From Niebla homalea (lineage: Eukaryota; Ascomycota; Lecanoromycetes; Lecanorales; Ramalinaceae): a stretch of 64,000 nt of DNA. Location: NCBI GenBank assembly GCA_019925105.1, contig JAHGAU010000032.1, positions 704,748 to 768,747 on the forward strand, read 5' to 3'. Below, in pieces: positions 34,561 through 46,889 of the stretch. The number at the start of each line of letters is the position of its first letter. The stretch's first letter is position 1. Under the pieces are notes generated by a model. That model did not search any database. It had not been told where the DNA came from and saw only the letters and a list, made by a program, of their open reading frames with translations. A program made the translations under genes and the position numbers.

Positions 34561-35985
34561 TTTTTTATATATATAATAGGGTACTTTTCCCTTTTCTCCC
34601 CTTTTATATTCTTTTCTTATATAATAGGACACTAAACCTAAAAAAAGTTAAACCTTTTAAAGGTCTTCCTTTAAAGTATTAATATAGTATTTTAAAACGC
34701 CGGCTCCGAATATTTATATAAATTAAAGACGAAGAAAAATATTAATATTATCGTAATAAGATTTAAGCGGTAAGTATCCGGACTTAATACTTAAATCTAT
34801 AATTTAAAAATTATATAAATAAGTTAATTACCTTAATAAGATTAAAGAAGAATTATTCCCAAAAATATATAAAGCTTATATTATAAAAGGCTTCTTAAAA
34901 TATATACTTTAAATATCAAGATTTAAAGTATAAGTTTTATTATAAACGTACTATAATTACTTCCATTTATATTATAAGAAACACTATAATTTAATGGGTT
35001 TACCTTTTGTTATAACGTCCGTAATTAAAAACGTTAATAAATCACTTAATTTTTAAATATTATTTACTTATTTTACTTTAAAAAAAACTATAATTCTATA
35101 ATAAATTTAAGTTAATAAATAAGTTAAAAGTAAAACTTACGTTTTAAAACGAAGATCTTTTAAGTTCTTAAAAACCCTATAGATATTAAATATGTCTTTC
35201 CGGTTTAAATAATAACGGATTAAGTTAACTCTTATAATATAACTTATTAATTATATTAATAATCGCCCGTTAATAATACTTAAAATTAAATATTAAGATA
35301 TTAAAGTATCCTTTATATAATATAATAATTAAATGCGACCCCGCTTTTTTATCGAAACTATATATAAAGAGATTAAATTATATAATAATAAGGATAACCT
35401 GTAAATAAAATACTTATTTTTATTATTAATTATTAACAGCTTTATAATAATATATTTATTTTACTTATTATACTTAACGAATTATACTTATTTTTTTACG
35501 CTTAAATAACTATATTTAACCTTATTTTTAATATTTATACCTTTATAAATATAGATTCTATTGATTAATTTATAAGACTTTAATTAAGGATAGGATTAAA
35601 TAACCTTTAAATTCTATAAAAGGAAAATAAATTTTAAAAAAAATTCTTTAAAAGCTTATTAAATCATCTTTTATTATATAAACAATTAAATAAACTTAAA
35701 CAATATATTAAATTTAATTTTCTATTAAGATTCTATTACTTCCGCCGTAATACCGGAATTACAATATAGAATAACGGTTTATAAAGCTATTAAACCCCGG
35801 TAGGATTTTATTATTAACCCTTTTTAAGGCGTATTAATGAATTATAACGGAATATAATTATACGTTATATAACGTTAAAATTATTTTAAAAGAATTATAT
35901 TTTACGTTATATCGAATATAATATAACTACCTTTTTCCGCGGAATTAAGTTTTAAAACGAAGTCATTTAATTTACAATTAATATA
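34561..35985. other. AT-rich decayed sequence, weak coding traces
   Basis: This is RIP-type sequence with some open plus-strand runs, for example about 34915-35010, but no frame long enough or motif clear enough to name. No insertion boundaries are visible. Confidence 0.35.
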
Positions 35986-35989
35986 CGTT

Positions 35990-36871
35990 AAACGATTAAT
36001 TGGCGACGTTTTAAAAATTTATTAGAAAACTTACGTTAAGAAATTAAAAAGGAAAAAGAGCTTTTAATCCTTAAGGTTAAATAAAAGTAGTATATTTAAG
36101 AGCTTATTATACTTAAAAAAGGCTTAAAGGGCAATATCCGTTATCTTAATAAAATTATAAAGGTTATTAAAAAAAATAAAAAGAATATTAAAAATACTTA
36201 TAAGGCCGTTTATTAATCCCGTTATATTAAGCGGCTCGCTTAATATTAAAAGGATTAAAGTAAGTAATAATTATATAAGGATATTAAAGTATAGCTTTTA
36301 GGAATAAAAGCTAATATTTAAGCTTTAGAATATATTAATATTATTAAGATCCTACCTTAATAATAAAACGTCGTTAATGCTTTATTTAACGTATTTCCGG
36401 AGGAGAAAAAAAAGTAAACCGAGGTTAATAACGTTTATAATCGTAAAGAAGCAATTTAAATTATTATAAGCCTTAATTTATAAACGGATATATTATAACG
36501 GAGGTATAAATAATTATTAAAGTACGATATTACCGCGATTATAAAGTAAATTCTTAAAGTATTAACCTATAACCCTATAAAGAATTACGTATTTTACTTT
36601 AGAAATTAATATAAGGTTTAATATAACTTTAATTATATAAAGGATATTTAAAAGTATATTATTAATATTTACGTAAATCAGATTTAAACAGCTTAATCCT
36701 ATCCCTTATTTAACTATAAAAATAAAGTTCTTTATATTAAGGCTTTCTTTAATTATTTAAAATGGTCTTATAGAACCAAGTTACCGAAGGCGATTCTATT
36801 ATAGCCTAAAATCACTATAAAGGGTAAATATTATAAAAGAAGCTATTATATATAACTATAATACCGTTTAT
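35990..36871 (+). pseudogene. Unidentified decayed frame, first part (split by LINE-3)
   Basis: A plus-strand frame with stops almost only at TAA/TAG. It starts with a charged, probably helical region reading FKNLLENLR then EIKKEKELLILKVK near 36020-36090, followed by KKGLKGNIRYLNKIIKVIKK. It later reads TAQSYPLFNYKNK then WSYRTKLPKAILL near 36685-36795. LINE-3 inserted at 36871, and the frame resumes at 43734. The N-terminal region looks like a coiled coil. I recognise no family; the start is not defined. Confidence 0.5.
36858..36871. repeat. LINE-3 target-site duplication, left copy
   Basis: ATAATACCGTTTAT here matches 43720-43733 exactly (14 bp). Confidence 0.93.
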
Positions 36872-36910
36872 GGATGGCGACGAACAACGGGACCCCAGAG
36901 GTCAGAAACG

Positions 36911-36915
36911 ATGTA
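36911..36915. repeat. TRIM target-site duplication, left copy (ATGTA)
   Basis: ATGTA lies before the first terminal repeat and recurs at 37990-37994, the size expected for LTR elements. Confidence 0.9.
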
Positions 36916-37095
36916 TGTGAGGGTGATAACCACTCGGCCATCTCATGGACAAAAGTAGCTATCCGGGGTAGGTAATAGCGCTTAGGGGTAAGCCGCTATT
37001 ACCATATATATGAGAAGGTAGTCTACCCGGGGGATCACCCCCAGGGGTAGGCCCTACCCCGGAGCCCTTGCTCCAGGGTAGGTACTGCCATAACA
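36916..37095 (-). repeat. TRIM LTR, left copy (180 bp)
   Basis: It begins TGTGAGGGTGATAACC and ends GCCATAACA. It contains an inverted repeat around 36970-37010 (GGTAATAGCG / CGCTATTACC) and CCACTCGGCCA at 36930-36940, the reverse complement of TGGCCGAGTGG, a perfect tRNA-Ser/Leu-type A box. Confidence 0.88.
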
Positions 37096-37524
37096 GTATC
37101 CCCTCTCCTATGGGCTCGTCCCCGAGCTTACAGACTACAAACCACGCCTCCGAGGGGGGAGTTACCCCCCGGGCTGGAGGTCCTCTCAGAACCTGATTGG
37201 GTAGGGTAGGTAAGTGGGGGTTAAGAGCTCCTTACCTAAGGGAGATTACCTCCGGTGTGGGTCCGAACCTTCTAGGCCGGACCCGGATTCAGTGGCCCGC
37301 AGGTATGATCCAGGGGCTTAGTGACTTTGCAAGGGTATAACCCGGGGTTCAGTATCCTCGTCAGGAATAACCCGCATCTCTTATTGGGCAGGCCCGGGTG
37401 ACCTTTAGTAAGTACCCGTACCCGCACCGCTCCTTATTGGGTAGGTAAAGGCCACGTCTTAGGGTGCCTTACCTACGGTCCCACGATTAGCCCGCATAGT
37501 TTTAAGGCGTTTCAGCCCCCTGCA

Positions 37525-37640
37525 TCGGTAGTTTTCGGGCATTCCGGCCCCCCTCGGTAGTTTTCGGGCATTCCGGCCCCTACTCGGTAGTTTTCGGGCA
37601 TTCCGGTCCCCCTCGGTAGTTTTTCTGTACCTCGGACCTC
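37525..37640. repeat. 29-30 bp minisatellite inside the TRIM
   Basis: Four units start at 37525, 37554, 37584 and 37613, each with TCGGTAGTTTTCGGGCATTC in the first three and a diverged last unit. Copy number is likely to vary among family members. Confidence 0.88.
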
Positions 37641-37728
37641 GGCCCCCGGTACTATAGGGTAGCGGGTCCTACCCGCCCCCGTACTCACGCTTAGTCTTAC
37701 CTCTGAGTTACCCAAAATGGGCGTCCTC

Positions 37729-37739
37729 GGATTCGAACT
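37729..37739 (-). promoter_or_regulatory. B-box-like pol III motif in the TRIM interior
   Basis: The minus strand reads AGTTCGAATCC, a perfect match to the usual tRNA B box. The A-box motif in the adjacent LTR (37824-37834, minus TGGCCGAGTGG) lies about 90 bases upstream on the same strand. The spacing is longer than in a plain tRNA gene and the arms do not fold as a full tRNA. Confidence 0.5.
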
Positions 37740-37809
37740 GTAGACCTACCCCTTTAAACCCTTAGGGTTAACTCCGGGGGTGCACTACCCTGAAGTTGCG
37801 CTATTACTC

Positions 37810-37989
37810 TGTCAGGGTAATAACCACTCGGCCATCTCATGGACAAAAGTAGCTATCCGGGGTAAATAATAGCGCTTAGGGGTAAGCCGCTATTACCATA
37901 TATATGAGAAGGTAGTCTACCCGGGGGATCACCCCCAGGGGTAGGCCCTACCCCGGAGCCCTTGCTCCAGGGTAGGTACTGCCATAACA
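37810..37989 (-). repeat. TRIM LTR, right copy (180 bp)
   Basis: It begins TGTCAGGGTAATAACC and ends GCCATAACA, followed by the ATGTA duplication at 37990-37994. Differences from the left copy include TG to TA, a G/C change and GG to AA at about 37864. Confidence 0.88.
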
Positions 37990-37994
37990 ATGTA
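37990..37994. repeat. TRIM target-site duplication, right copy (ATGTA)
   Basis: The LINE-3 ORF1 sequence resumes here. The insertion fell at about codon 13 of ORF1. Confidence 0.9.
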
Positions 37995-40900
37995 CGCGTG
38001 TATAGCTTAAGTAATAATAAGGATAATACCTTAAATATAATAAACGGAAGCGGAATGGTAATAAAGGTAAAGGGGGAGAAAGGGTAAGCGGCTTAGGTTA
38101 ATAAGAACGGTGATAAATCGTATGAATAACGCGATAAATACGAGATAGAAAAGTTTTAAATTAAATAAAAAGCTTATAATTAATAAGATATACGTAAAAG
38201 GACATATATAACGTGTAAAAATATTATTATAAAAGGTAATAAATAAAGGGCGGAGGGGATAAAGATAGTACGTAAGGACGGATAAGGGATAAACGGAAGC
38301 GTAAAAGGCTTTATTAAGTATATATAAACTAGGAGAGAATTAAGTAAAAATAAAGAAATATTAAGTAAATAGGAATAAGCCATAAAAAAAATAACTATTA
38401 AATACATAAGGGAAAAGTAAAAAAAAAGGAAATAATAAGGGCATTAAAAAGCCTTTTTATAATTATATAAAAAAATATTACGTTAAAGACTTAACCGATA
38501 CTATAAATCGGGTTACGGGAAATAAAAGACTTTTACGTAAATACGGGGAGAAATTTAAAGGAATTAAAAAGGTTATATAAAGCTTAAAAAACGGTAATAA
38601 AAATACCGGCGGATAAAAATAAAAAAAGATAAAAAGGCTACGTATAAAATAAAAAAGCAATAGGGGAAGCTTTAAGGAAAAAAGTAAGGATAAATTAAAT
38701 AATAAAAGTTATAAAAACGGTATTAACGTTAATAATAAAAAAAATAAAAGTAAAAGAAAAAACGGCGGTATTAAAAAAGGTAAGAATAATAATTATATAA
38801 TTATTAAGCGAAAAAAAAAGGAATATAACGGTAAAAGTAAACCCGTTATAATTAATAAAAACGTTTAAAATAATAAGAAGATTATTAATAAAATAAATTA
38901 TTATAATATATAAATTATAAAGCGGGGATATCCTTTTTAATATAACTTTATTAAAAACGAAAAAGGGGCTAAAGAAATTAAAGGGATAAACCGGTAAAAA
39001 GGGGTATAAAACGGTAAAAATATTAAGTTAATTTTTTATTATTATAGTAAATGGGATATATTTAATAAGGTTTATAAGGGAGGAAAAGGAAATTACCTTA
39101 AAACGGATAAAAAAGGAAAATATGGTCTTTTATTTTGGGCTAGAAATCGTTAATTATAGTTTCTTTTTTATAATAAAGAAATTAAACGTTTTTAATTATA
39201 TAAAAAGATATTTTATAGTTATCTTAAATATAACGTTAATAAGAATATATAACGATATTTTTAATAAAAAGATAATAAAAGATAAATCCTTTAAATTAAT
39301 AAGATTTTAAGATTGGGTAATAGATATTTATTAATACTTTAAATATTAAAGGTATAAATATATTATTACGAAATACCTTAATAATATAAAGTACATAATA
39401 TATATTAAAGGGTATAATACGTATAAATACGTTAACTTAATAATAAAAGGCTTAATAAAGAACGCGCCGAAATACGTAATATACGGTAATAATAATTATT
39501 CAGTATAAAATTTATAATATATAATAAGAGTAAAAAAGACTTAACGTAAAGAAATTAAAATAACGGTTAAAATTTAATATTATAATTTATATAAATTTAA
39601 ATTAATAAAGTAATTAAAGATAATCTTAAAACGTAAATAGAATTTATTAAATAAAAAAGGATAAAACGTAATAATCAATAATATAAAGAAGAAAAAGTTT
39701 ATAGTGATATTAATTTTTAAAGTTAATTATTTAACCGGGATTATTATCGTAATAAAAAGATTAAAATAAATAACGTTTAACTTTAAAAAAAGACCGTTTA
39801 TATAAATAAAAGTTAATAAAAAGAGTCCGACGGACGTTAATATTTAATATACTTACGCTTTTAAAGGTAATATAATATAATATACGTAAGGAAGTAATTA
39901 AAATTATAATATTAATATTTAAATTTACAAAGGTAAAGGATATCGATATTATAACGATATAAAAGCCATTATATAATCCGTATATTTACTTTTTAATTAA
40001 CCCGGGAAATAATTTTTATTTAACCTTTAAGGGTAATAAAATAACGTAAATATACTTCTTTATTAATAAGAAATTAAATATAAATAATTAGGACGTTATT
40101 TATTACGGAGGAAACCTATATATATTCCGGATTATATAAGAAAAAAATATTGAAAATACTTTAAATATTTATAATATATATAATCCGTTATTAATTAATA
40201 AAAAAAGATTTTTTATAATCCCGTTATTTAAGGATATTATAACCGTACTTAATAAATACCTTTTAATAAAGGACTTTAATTTTTATTATATTTAATAAAA
40301 CGAAAACGGTTATACGATTAATTATATTAAATTTAAAAAGTTATTAATAATTATTATATAATTTAACTTTACGTTATTAACGTTAAAAAAGGCTATTATA
40401 TAAAAAAGCCATAAACTTAAAATTATAATTAACTTAATATTCAACTTAAAAGGTATTATTAATTTAATTATAATATATAGACTTTAAAAGGACTTAAAAT
40501 ACGGTTCGGATTACATCTTAATATAAATAACCTTAAATTAATTTATTAACGTAATTCCGCCTTTACCGTTGAAACGAATATAAAAAACGGTTAAGGAAGT
40601 TAAAATATTAATAAAAATAATAAAAATAATATCTTAATTAACGGAACTTCCCCGATTTAATAATAAAAAATAAATTAACTATTTTATAAAACGGGTAATA
40701 AAGGTTTTAAACGAAGTAATTAACGTTATAATCTTAATAATAAAACCGTTTTAAAGAGTTAAAACCTATTAAAATAAAGAATATATAAAGGTAACTATAA
40801 AGGTAAAAACGCTTATAAAGTAAGTTATTAAATATAAAAACTAAGAGATACTTTAACGGTTAAAAGAAACTTAAAAAAAAAAGGAAAGAATTATCCGGAA

Positions 40901-43650
40901 AGCTAAATAAATATACTTCCGGGCTATAATATATAACTTAACGGTTTCCCCTTATAATATTTAAAAGTTAATAAAATACGGTAAAAAATAAAGTAAGAAA
41001 TTTAAATTTATTTTTAAGTTTTTACCCTTAAAAAGATTAAACGGTATAATAATAAATACTTTTAACGGTAAAATTAAGGCTTTTAAAGGGGCGTTTTTTC
41101 CCCCGTTATTAAAAGTTAACTTAATAAATATTAACGGTACGGTATATCTTAAATTAATAATAATAAATAAAATAATAATTTCAAAAATAATAATTAAAAC
41201 GATTAATAAATTAAAAAAGGATAAACCCCCCGGACTTAACGGTATATTAAATAAGTTCCTATCTATAGTAACATTATTATTTAAAGAGGTCTTTATTTAT
41301 TTATTTTAAGTTTATTTTAATATAAAATATTATTTTTATAAATTTAAGGAGATTAAGATAATTATCCTTAAGAAGTTAATTAAATTAAATTATTTAAAGT
41401 TAAAATCATATAAATTTATAATATTCTTTTATATGTTAAGGAAAACTTTAAAGACGGTAATTATAAAAATCTTAAATAATTACGTAAAAAAATATAAGCT
41501 ACTTTTTAATTAATAAATAAAAATAAAAAAAGGATAATTAATAAAGATAATTCTTAAAGGCTTAATTAATAATATATATATAATATAAAACTATAGGAAA
41601 AAGTACGTTTTAAGTCTTCTTTCCTTAAATATTATAAACGCGTTTAATAAAATAAACTATTAAAGGTTATTATATAATTTACGGAAAAAAAGGGTTTTAT
41701 TTTTTTTTATAAATTAAATAAAGAGTTTTTTAAGTAATTAAATAACGTTAATTAACCTGGGACAGAAAATAAATACGATAAAGCCTATAATAATAGGGAT
41801 TCCCTAAGGATTATTTATTTCTTTAGTTTTATTCTTATTCTTTAACGGCCCGTTTATTAAAAACTTAACGAAGTTAAAATAAAAAATTTAAGTAAAAAAC
41901 TTTATTAATAATATTTATTTCTTAACTTATAATACGTTTATTTATATAAATTATTTAAAGTTAAAATAAGCTTATAAAGTTTACTTATAATAAGTAAAAA
42001 TATATAAGGTTTAATTTATTTTATATAAGTATAAATTTATTTATATAATAAAGAGCTTAAAGTTATATAATATAATAATTATAATAAACTTAAGTAATAT
42101 AACGGTAAAACCAAAAATTAATATTAAAATATTTAATTTATAAATTAATAAGAAATTAAATTAAAAAAATTATATAAAAAAAGTTTAAAAAAAAATAATT
42201 TTATAAAAGAAAAATTTTATTTACCTTATAGCGTTAACGTAAAAAATTATTTTATAAAAAATTAAAACCGTTTATTAAGCAGTTATAAAGCCTATAATAA
42301 CATACGCGGTAATTATTTAATATATACTTAAAGGTACGCTTAAATATAAAAAAGAGCCCGTCCGGTAACTATAGAAAATCTAAAACCGATACTTAAAAGT
42401 AATAAATAAAGTATATAAAGCGATTTCCGTCCCAATATTAAAATCCGAAGTCTTTATATTATTAATAAAGCTAACTTTAAATTAAATAGTTATTTAAATA
42501 AAACTTAAAAAAGGTATAAACTTAATTATATTAATAGGAAATAAACGTATTTATTAAAACTATAAAAAACCTTAAATAAAAAAGCATAAAGAAATAATAT
42601 TTATCTTTTTTACGGAAATTAAATTAAAGTAAATTAAAAAAAAGGTCGATTTAACTTACGTATAAAAAATTAATATAAAACTATATAAATTTTTATTTAA
42701 AGTAAAAGTAATAAAGGAAAAAAAAGCTATAAAAGCAAAGTTAACGGTAATTACCCTATAAATTATAAAGAAGTAAATAAAACGTTAACGTAAATATAAA
42801 GAATCGATCCCTTAAAAGCGATAATACCCGGCGTTAAATAATAATAAGGTTATTAATAAGTATCTTTAGCGTTATAAAATTATAAGGAAAGGTAATAACG
42901 TATTAATAATTTAACTCCGGATAAATAAAAACGGCTTAATTTATTTCCTTTTTATTATATACGCCGGTAACCGGATTAATATTAATTATGAATATAAATA
43001 ATAAAAGTAAAATACCGTATATATATTAATCTTTTATTTATTATTTAAGGAGCTTAAACCGGGATTAATTAAAAAGGTAGGGATTAACGATTATTATTAA
43101 ATATTTATTAATAAAAAGGGTATTAAGGCGGCCGTTAAATTTATAATAATTACGGGCTTATTATTATAATTTAATTTAATTAAAGAAATAAAAAAAGTGG
43201 TTAAAAATTTAATTAAGAAACCTCGCCGTTAACCCGGGGGTAAAAAGTAATAATAGGAAAACTATATTTAATAAAAGGTTAAAAAGGCTATAAATACCGG
43301 GGCAGTATAAGAAACGATATTATATCGGATAATAAAGTTATATAAATAAAGTAATAATAATATATATATTAATAAAGATATTTAATAATATAATCAGAAT
43401 TTTAAAATTTTAATATTAAATAGACCCGTAAAGTAACGGAAAAGTAATAAATTTAAAAATAACCCTTAAGTAAATTCAGTTATAATATTATAGGTTTTCT
43501 TAAAAAAAACGTATAAATAAATTCTTACTCTTTAAACGACCGTAAATGCTCTTAGCCTTTAAAACGTAAGTAAAAGCTGGATGGATACCGGTTTTTATTT
43601 TTAACGTTATAAATATCGGGTTTTTTACGGTTATTAATAAGGCTAAATAG
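37995..43650 (+). pseudogene. LINE-3 ORF1 and ORF2 relics
   Basis: ORF1 starts at 36874 (MATNNGTPEVRND) before the TRIM and continues from 37990. A segment near 38485-38500 reads VKDLTDTI as in LINE-4. ORF2 follows from about 39000. The endonuclease motif reads IKDFN near 40264-40278, and the reverse transcriptase FxDD reads FINN near 41900-41915. Both are RIP-type changes of the same residues as in LINE-1 and LINE-2. The plus-strand open stretch 39122-39310 is an unbroken bit of this relic region, and those at 38180-38407 and 38478-38660 (minus) are antisense; none is a separate gene. Confidence 0.78.
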
Positions 43651-43719
43651 CCAAGTATTAGGGAACGCCGGAATTAACTTAGCTAGATCCGTAGTATAAA
43701 TCAATCAATCAATCAATCA

Positions 43720-43733
43720 ATAATACCGTTTAT
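43720..43733. repeat. LINE-3 target-site duplication, right copy
   Basis: This is the second exact copy of ATAATACCGTTTAT. Confidence 0.93.
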
Positions 43734-43990
43734 AATAAAGTTAATATTAAAAAATCGTAAAGATAAAAAAAGATAATAAGATTCTTAGAATATATTGTTT
43801 TAACGGTTTTAAAGCTATTAAGGATACTTATTTAACGGGCTATATTTAATTATATTATTCTTAAGTCGGATAATATTTATATATTTAATACTTTCCGTTA
43901 ATAAGAATTAAGTATTACGGTTTTTATTTTTAAAATTAACGTATTCATAAATAAGAATAAATAATAACTTAATAACATTAATCCGTTTCC
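43734..43990 (+). pseudogene. Unidentified decayed frame, second part
   Basis: This is the continuation of 35990-36871 beyond LINE-3. It reads YNKVNIKKS, then KKIIRFLEYIVLTVLKLLRI and IFNYIILKSDNIYIFNTFR, with stops only of RIP type up to about 43905. The end is not defined. Function unknown. Confidence 0.42.
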
Positions 43991-44249
43991 CCTTTAATTT
44001 TATAATTTATTAGATTAAAATAACTTTTAATTTATAATCGGATTTTATATAGACTGTAATTAACTAATAATTTTACGCTCCGGCTTATAGCAATATTAAA
44101 GTAATAACGGATACGGTAAAAATTTAACTTATAATATAATTAAAATAAACCTCCTTGAAAACCGTTTGCTTTTATTCGTTATGCTTATTAATATTAACGC
44201 CATTATTAAGATATAATTAAACGATTATATATAAATAATAATTATTTTA

Positions 44250-45140
44250 ATACGATTTACGAGGTATTTTTAACTAGCTATAAAGTAGGTTACCGCTTAA
44301 TTAAATAGTTTAAGGTATTAATTTAACTTTTATACCGTATTTTAATAAAACTTTAATAATCGCCTTTATTTTATTTAAAATTAAATAATTCCTATTTACG
44401 ATATTATTTCGTATTATAATATTAAGCGTTATCTCCCTTAAGTGAACCGTTATTATATTTACGTTAACGCCGGCCTTAATAAAATACTTTATAATAACTA
44501 CGTTATAAGCTAAGCTTATATATATAAGAAAGTTATATAAATAAAATAATACCAGATAATCGTTTACGTTTATATTATTCTTAAGTAAGAAATCAATTAA
44601 TAAAAGCTGCTTATTTATAATTATTAAATAAATCAGCTATAAGTAAAAGTCGTCCTATATTATTACCTTAGCTCTATTTCTTATTAACGTATTTACAATA
44701 ATTTAACCGGTATCTTTTTTAAAATATACCAAAGCGTAAAAGGGCGTTTTTATACCTTAGGATCGCTGATAATTTGGATTAACCTTTATATCCAGGAGGA
44801 AATATATTAAATCTAATTTCTTATTACGGATTATAAGGTTTAACGCGGTTTATTAATAAAATAATATTAAAATATTAAAATTAATAATCTGATTTATAAA
44901 AAATTAAACCTCTTTATTATAATTAAATAAAATAATATTATAGAGTGCTTTATTAATAATTAAGTATGTTTCCCGTTGATATTTAAGGGTTTAAAAAAGT
45001 ATCGTTAATAATATTAAGAATAAATAATAATTATAAAACTTAAAGGTTAATCATATAATTTAGGAAGCCCCCAGGCGTAACGCGTATTGGTTAAAGATTA
45101 TAAACTCCTGTTTTTCCTAATTATTTATATAGTAAAATAA
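44250..45140 (-). pseudogene. Ankyrin-repeat protein relic
   Basis: The minus strand holds text with the ankyrin pattern, in which each unit of about 33 residues ends in a helix like LLxxGAxVN. Segments visible are YFLLDIKVNPN near 44800, LIDFLLKNNINVND near 44600, IKYFIKAGVNVNI near 44480 and IKVLLKYGIKVK near 44320. A non-repeat N-terminal part reads NQYALRLGAS near 45090. Stops are TAA/TAG at likely Gln positions. Ankyrin proteins mediate protein binding; nothing here names a partner. The gene must once have been repeated or lain close to repeats to be mutated by RIP. Confidence 0.65.
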
Positions 45141-46889
45141 CTTTATTAATAAAAAGTTATATTAAAACCCTTTATACAATAAGCTTATTCTTTAAAAGAT
45201 AAGTATTATTATTTACGTAAAACCTATATAAGTTATATTAATATTAATAAAATTTTTATTTTTAATTTCGGGATAAACGTATAATTATCTATTAATATTA
45301 TTAAACTTTAAATTAAAATTAACCGCAGGATTTCCATAAAAAGTATCTTTATCGTTTTTATAGAACGTTAAATATTATTAAATATAAATACTGTTTTATA
45401 AGGTTTTAAGGTTATAAATTATTTAAAAATAAAGTATAAATATTAGTAAAAATAGACCGGTTAAGATTTTAAATATCTATATAAACGTTTTTATTTACTT
45501 TAAAAAATATATTTTAAACGTTTTTAAGTATTTTTTATCCTATAATTATATATATTACTTTTATATTTATATAATATAAGCTCGCTATTTTAATTAAATT
45601 TAAGTATAATATTAAATTTAAATTACGTTCATTCTTCTCTTAAAATAAAATATATACTTTAAATATAAATATTAAGGATCTATCCGGGAAAACGGATTAT
45701 CTTATAAATAAAAAAATATACTTTTAAGTCGTTATATCCGTATTAAACTTATTATTTTTAGGGTATACTGGTTTAATTAAGGGGTAAAAGTAATAAAGTA
45801 TATATTTATATTATATAATTAACGATTAATTAACATTTTATTTTATTTTTAAATTTTTATACTTATATTTTCTATTATAATAGAAAATATAATATATTAA
45901 GTATAGAATAGCCTTAAATAGTAATTACCTTTTATTATAAACGATTATATACCGCGGTCTCCGTAATTCGGAATTGTTAATTTTTATTATCGTACTTAAT
46001 CTATTATTATAATTAAATATATTAATAAGTAATTTCGTATATATCTTTAGTATATATAATAGCAATACGATAACTTAACCTTTTAATCCTCCTTTTCCCG
46101 CTTCCTTTAATTACCTTAAGATTTTAAAGTTCGTTATAATTAATAAACCAGTTTAATAAAAAGAAGTCACGTATAAATATAACCTTATTTAAAAGCTAAT
46201 CTTCCTAAAGAAGTTTATTTATAAGCCCCGTTATTTAATAACTAAGGAAGTCATTACTTAAATCCGGAATATAAAGAAAACTTTAACTAGAAAAAAATAT
46301 TTAAATAATTATAAAAAACGGTTTATAATACTTTTATTAAAAGCTATAAATAAGTAACATTAAAGTACCAAAAATAAATTATAATAATATATATTATAAA
46401 TAGGAGCTTAAGCCTTAATTAAAATACCCTTATTATAATTTATAATATTATATATATGAAATCTATAGCGTATATAGTCTCGCTTAACGATATATTATAA
46501 TTAAAAAACGTAATAATAATAAAAAGCATAAAGTAAATTCCCAACTCCGTAAAATCCTTTACTTTAATAAAATAGGATATAAACGTATAATTAATAATAC
46601 TATATATGATTTTTTTTATAGTATATAAATTATTTATTAACGATAAAAAAGTAAAGCGTAAAATTTAATTAAAAAATAATTAAATTCAATTTAATAAATA
46701 AAAAATATTAATTAAGTAAACGTTATATTTAAGATCATCCGGAAATTATAATTATCCGTATTAAATAACTTAAGCAATATAATATCCCTTAAATAAAACG
46801 TAAATTAATTAATAAAAATAAATTTCTTAAAACTGGCCAATTTATAATAAAAGCGGCCAATTATAGGTTATCTATTATAAAGGCTTTTA
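45141..46889. other. AT-rich decayed sequence between the ankyrin relic and Gypsy-B
   Basis: I see no recognisable frame or repeat boundary here. A short less mutated patch is at 45945-45985 and a pyrimidine-rich run (cctccttttcccgcttcc) at 46087-46104. Weak open runs occur on both strands but show no motif. Confidence 0.4.

Larger units (their letters stand above)
36916..37989 (-). mobile_element. TRIM-like LTR element (1074 bp), nearly free of RIP
   Basis: This is a short non-autonomous element with 180-bp direct terminal repeats (36916-37095 and 37810-37989) that start TG and end CA, plus a 5-bp ATGTA duplication. The 714-bp interior has no credible reading frame. It holds a four-unit minisatellite (37525-37640) and a B-box-like motif. 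Minus-strand orientation is preferred because AGGAGAGGGGATAC, a purine tract, abuts one repeat on that strand; I find no standard primer site. The repeats differ at about four positions, and the host LINE-3 is saturated with RIP, so this insertion is young. Each LTR carries a tRNA-type A box on the minus strand. The open minus-strand stretch at 37512-37715 is the minisatellite, not a gene. Confidence 0.85.
36872..43719 (+). mobile_element. LINE-3: full-length Tad-like LINE carrying a TRIM
   Basis: This is a plus-strand LINE starting GGATGGCGACGAACAACGGG and ending in (TCAA)n, with an exact 14-bp duplication. Without the TRIM and its 5-bp duplication it is 5769 bp. It is of the LINE-4 subfamily. 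The first 40 bases are free of RIP; the body is heavily mutated. It inserted in an already or later decayed reading frame (35990-36871 and 43734-43990). Confidence 0.93.

Noticed and set aside
37512..37715. Open 67-codon stretch on the minus strand with repeated MPENYR-like units
   Set aside because: It is the translation of the TRIM minisatellite. Repeat periods of 29 and 30 bases do not keep one frame, and there is no start context.
37725..37845. A functional tRNA-Leu or tRNA-Ser gene on the minus strand
   Set aside because: A and B boxes are perfect, but the acceptor and T stems do not pair and the spacing is too long. The A box lies in a repeated LTR, so it is a tRNA-like promoter at most.
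36916..37989. A local segmental duplication of a 180-bp host sequence
   Set aside because: The repeats start TG and end CA, are flanked by an ATGTA duplication, and interrupt LINE-3 ORF1 at a precise point.
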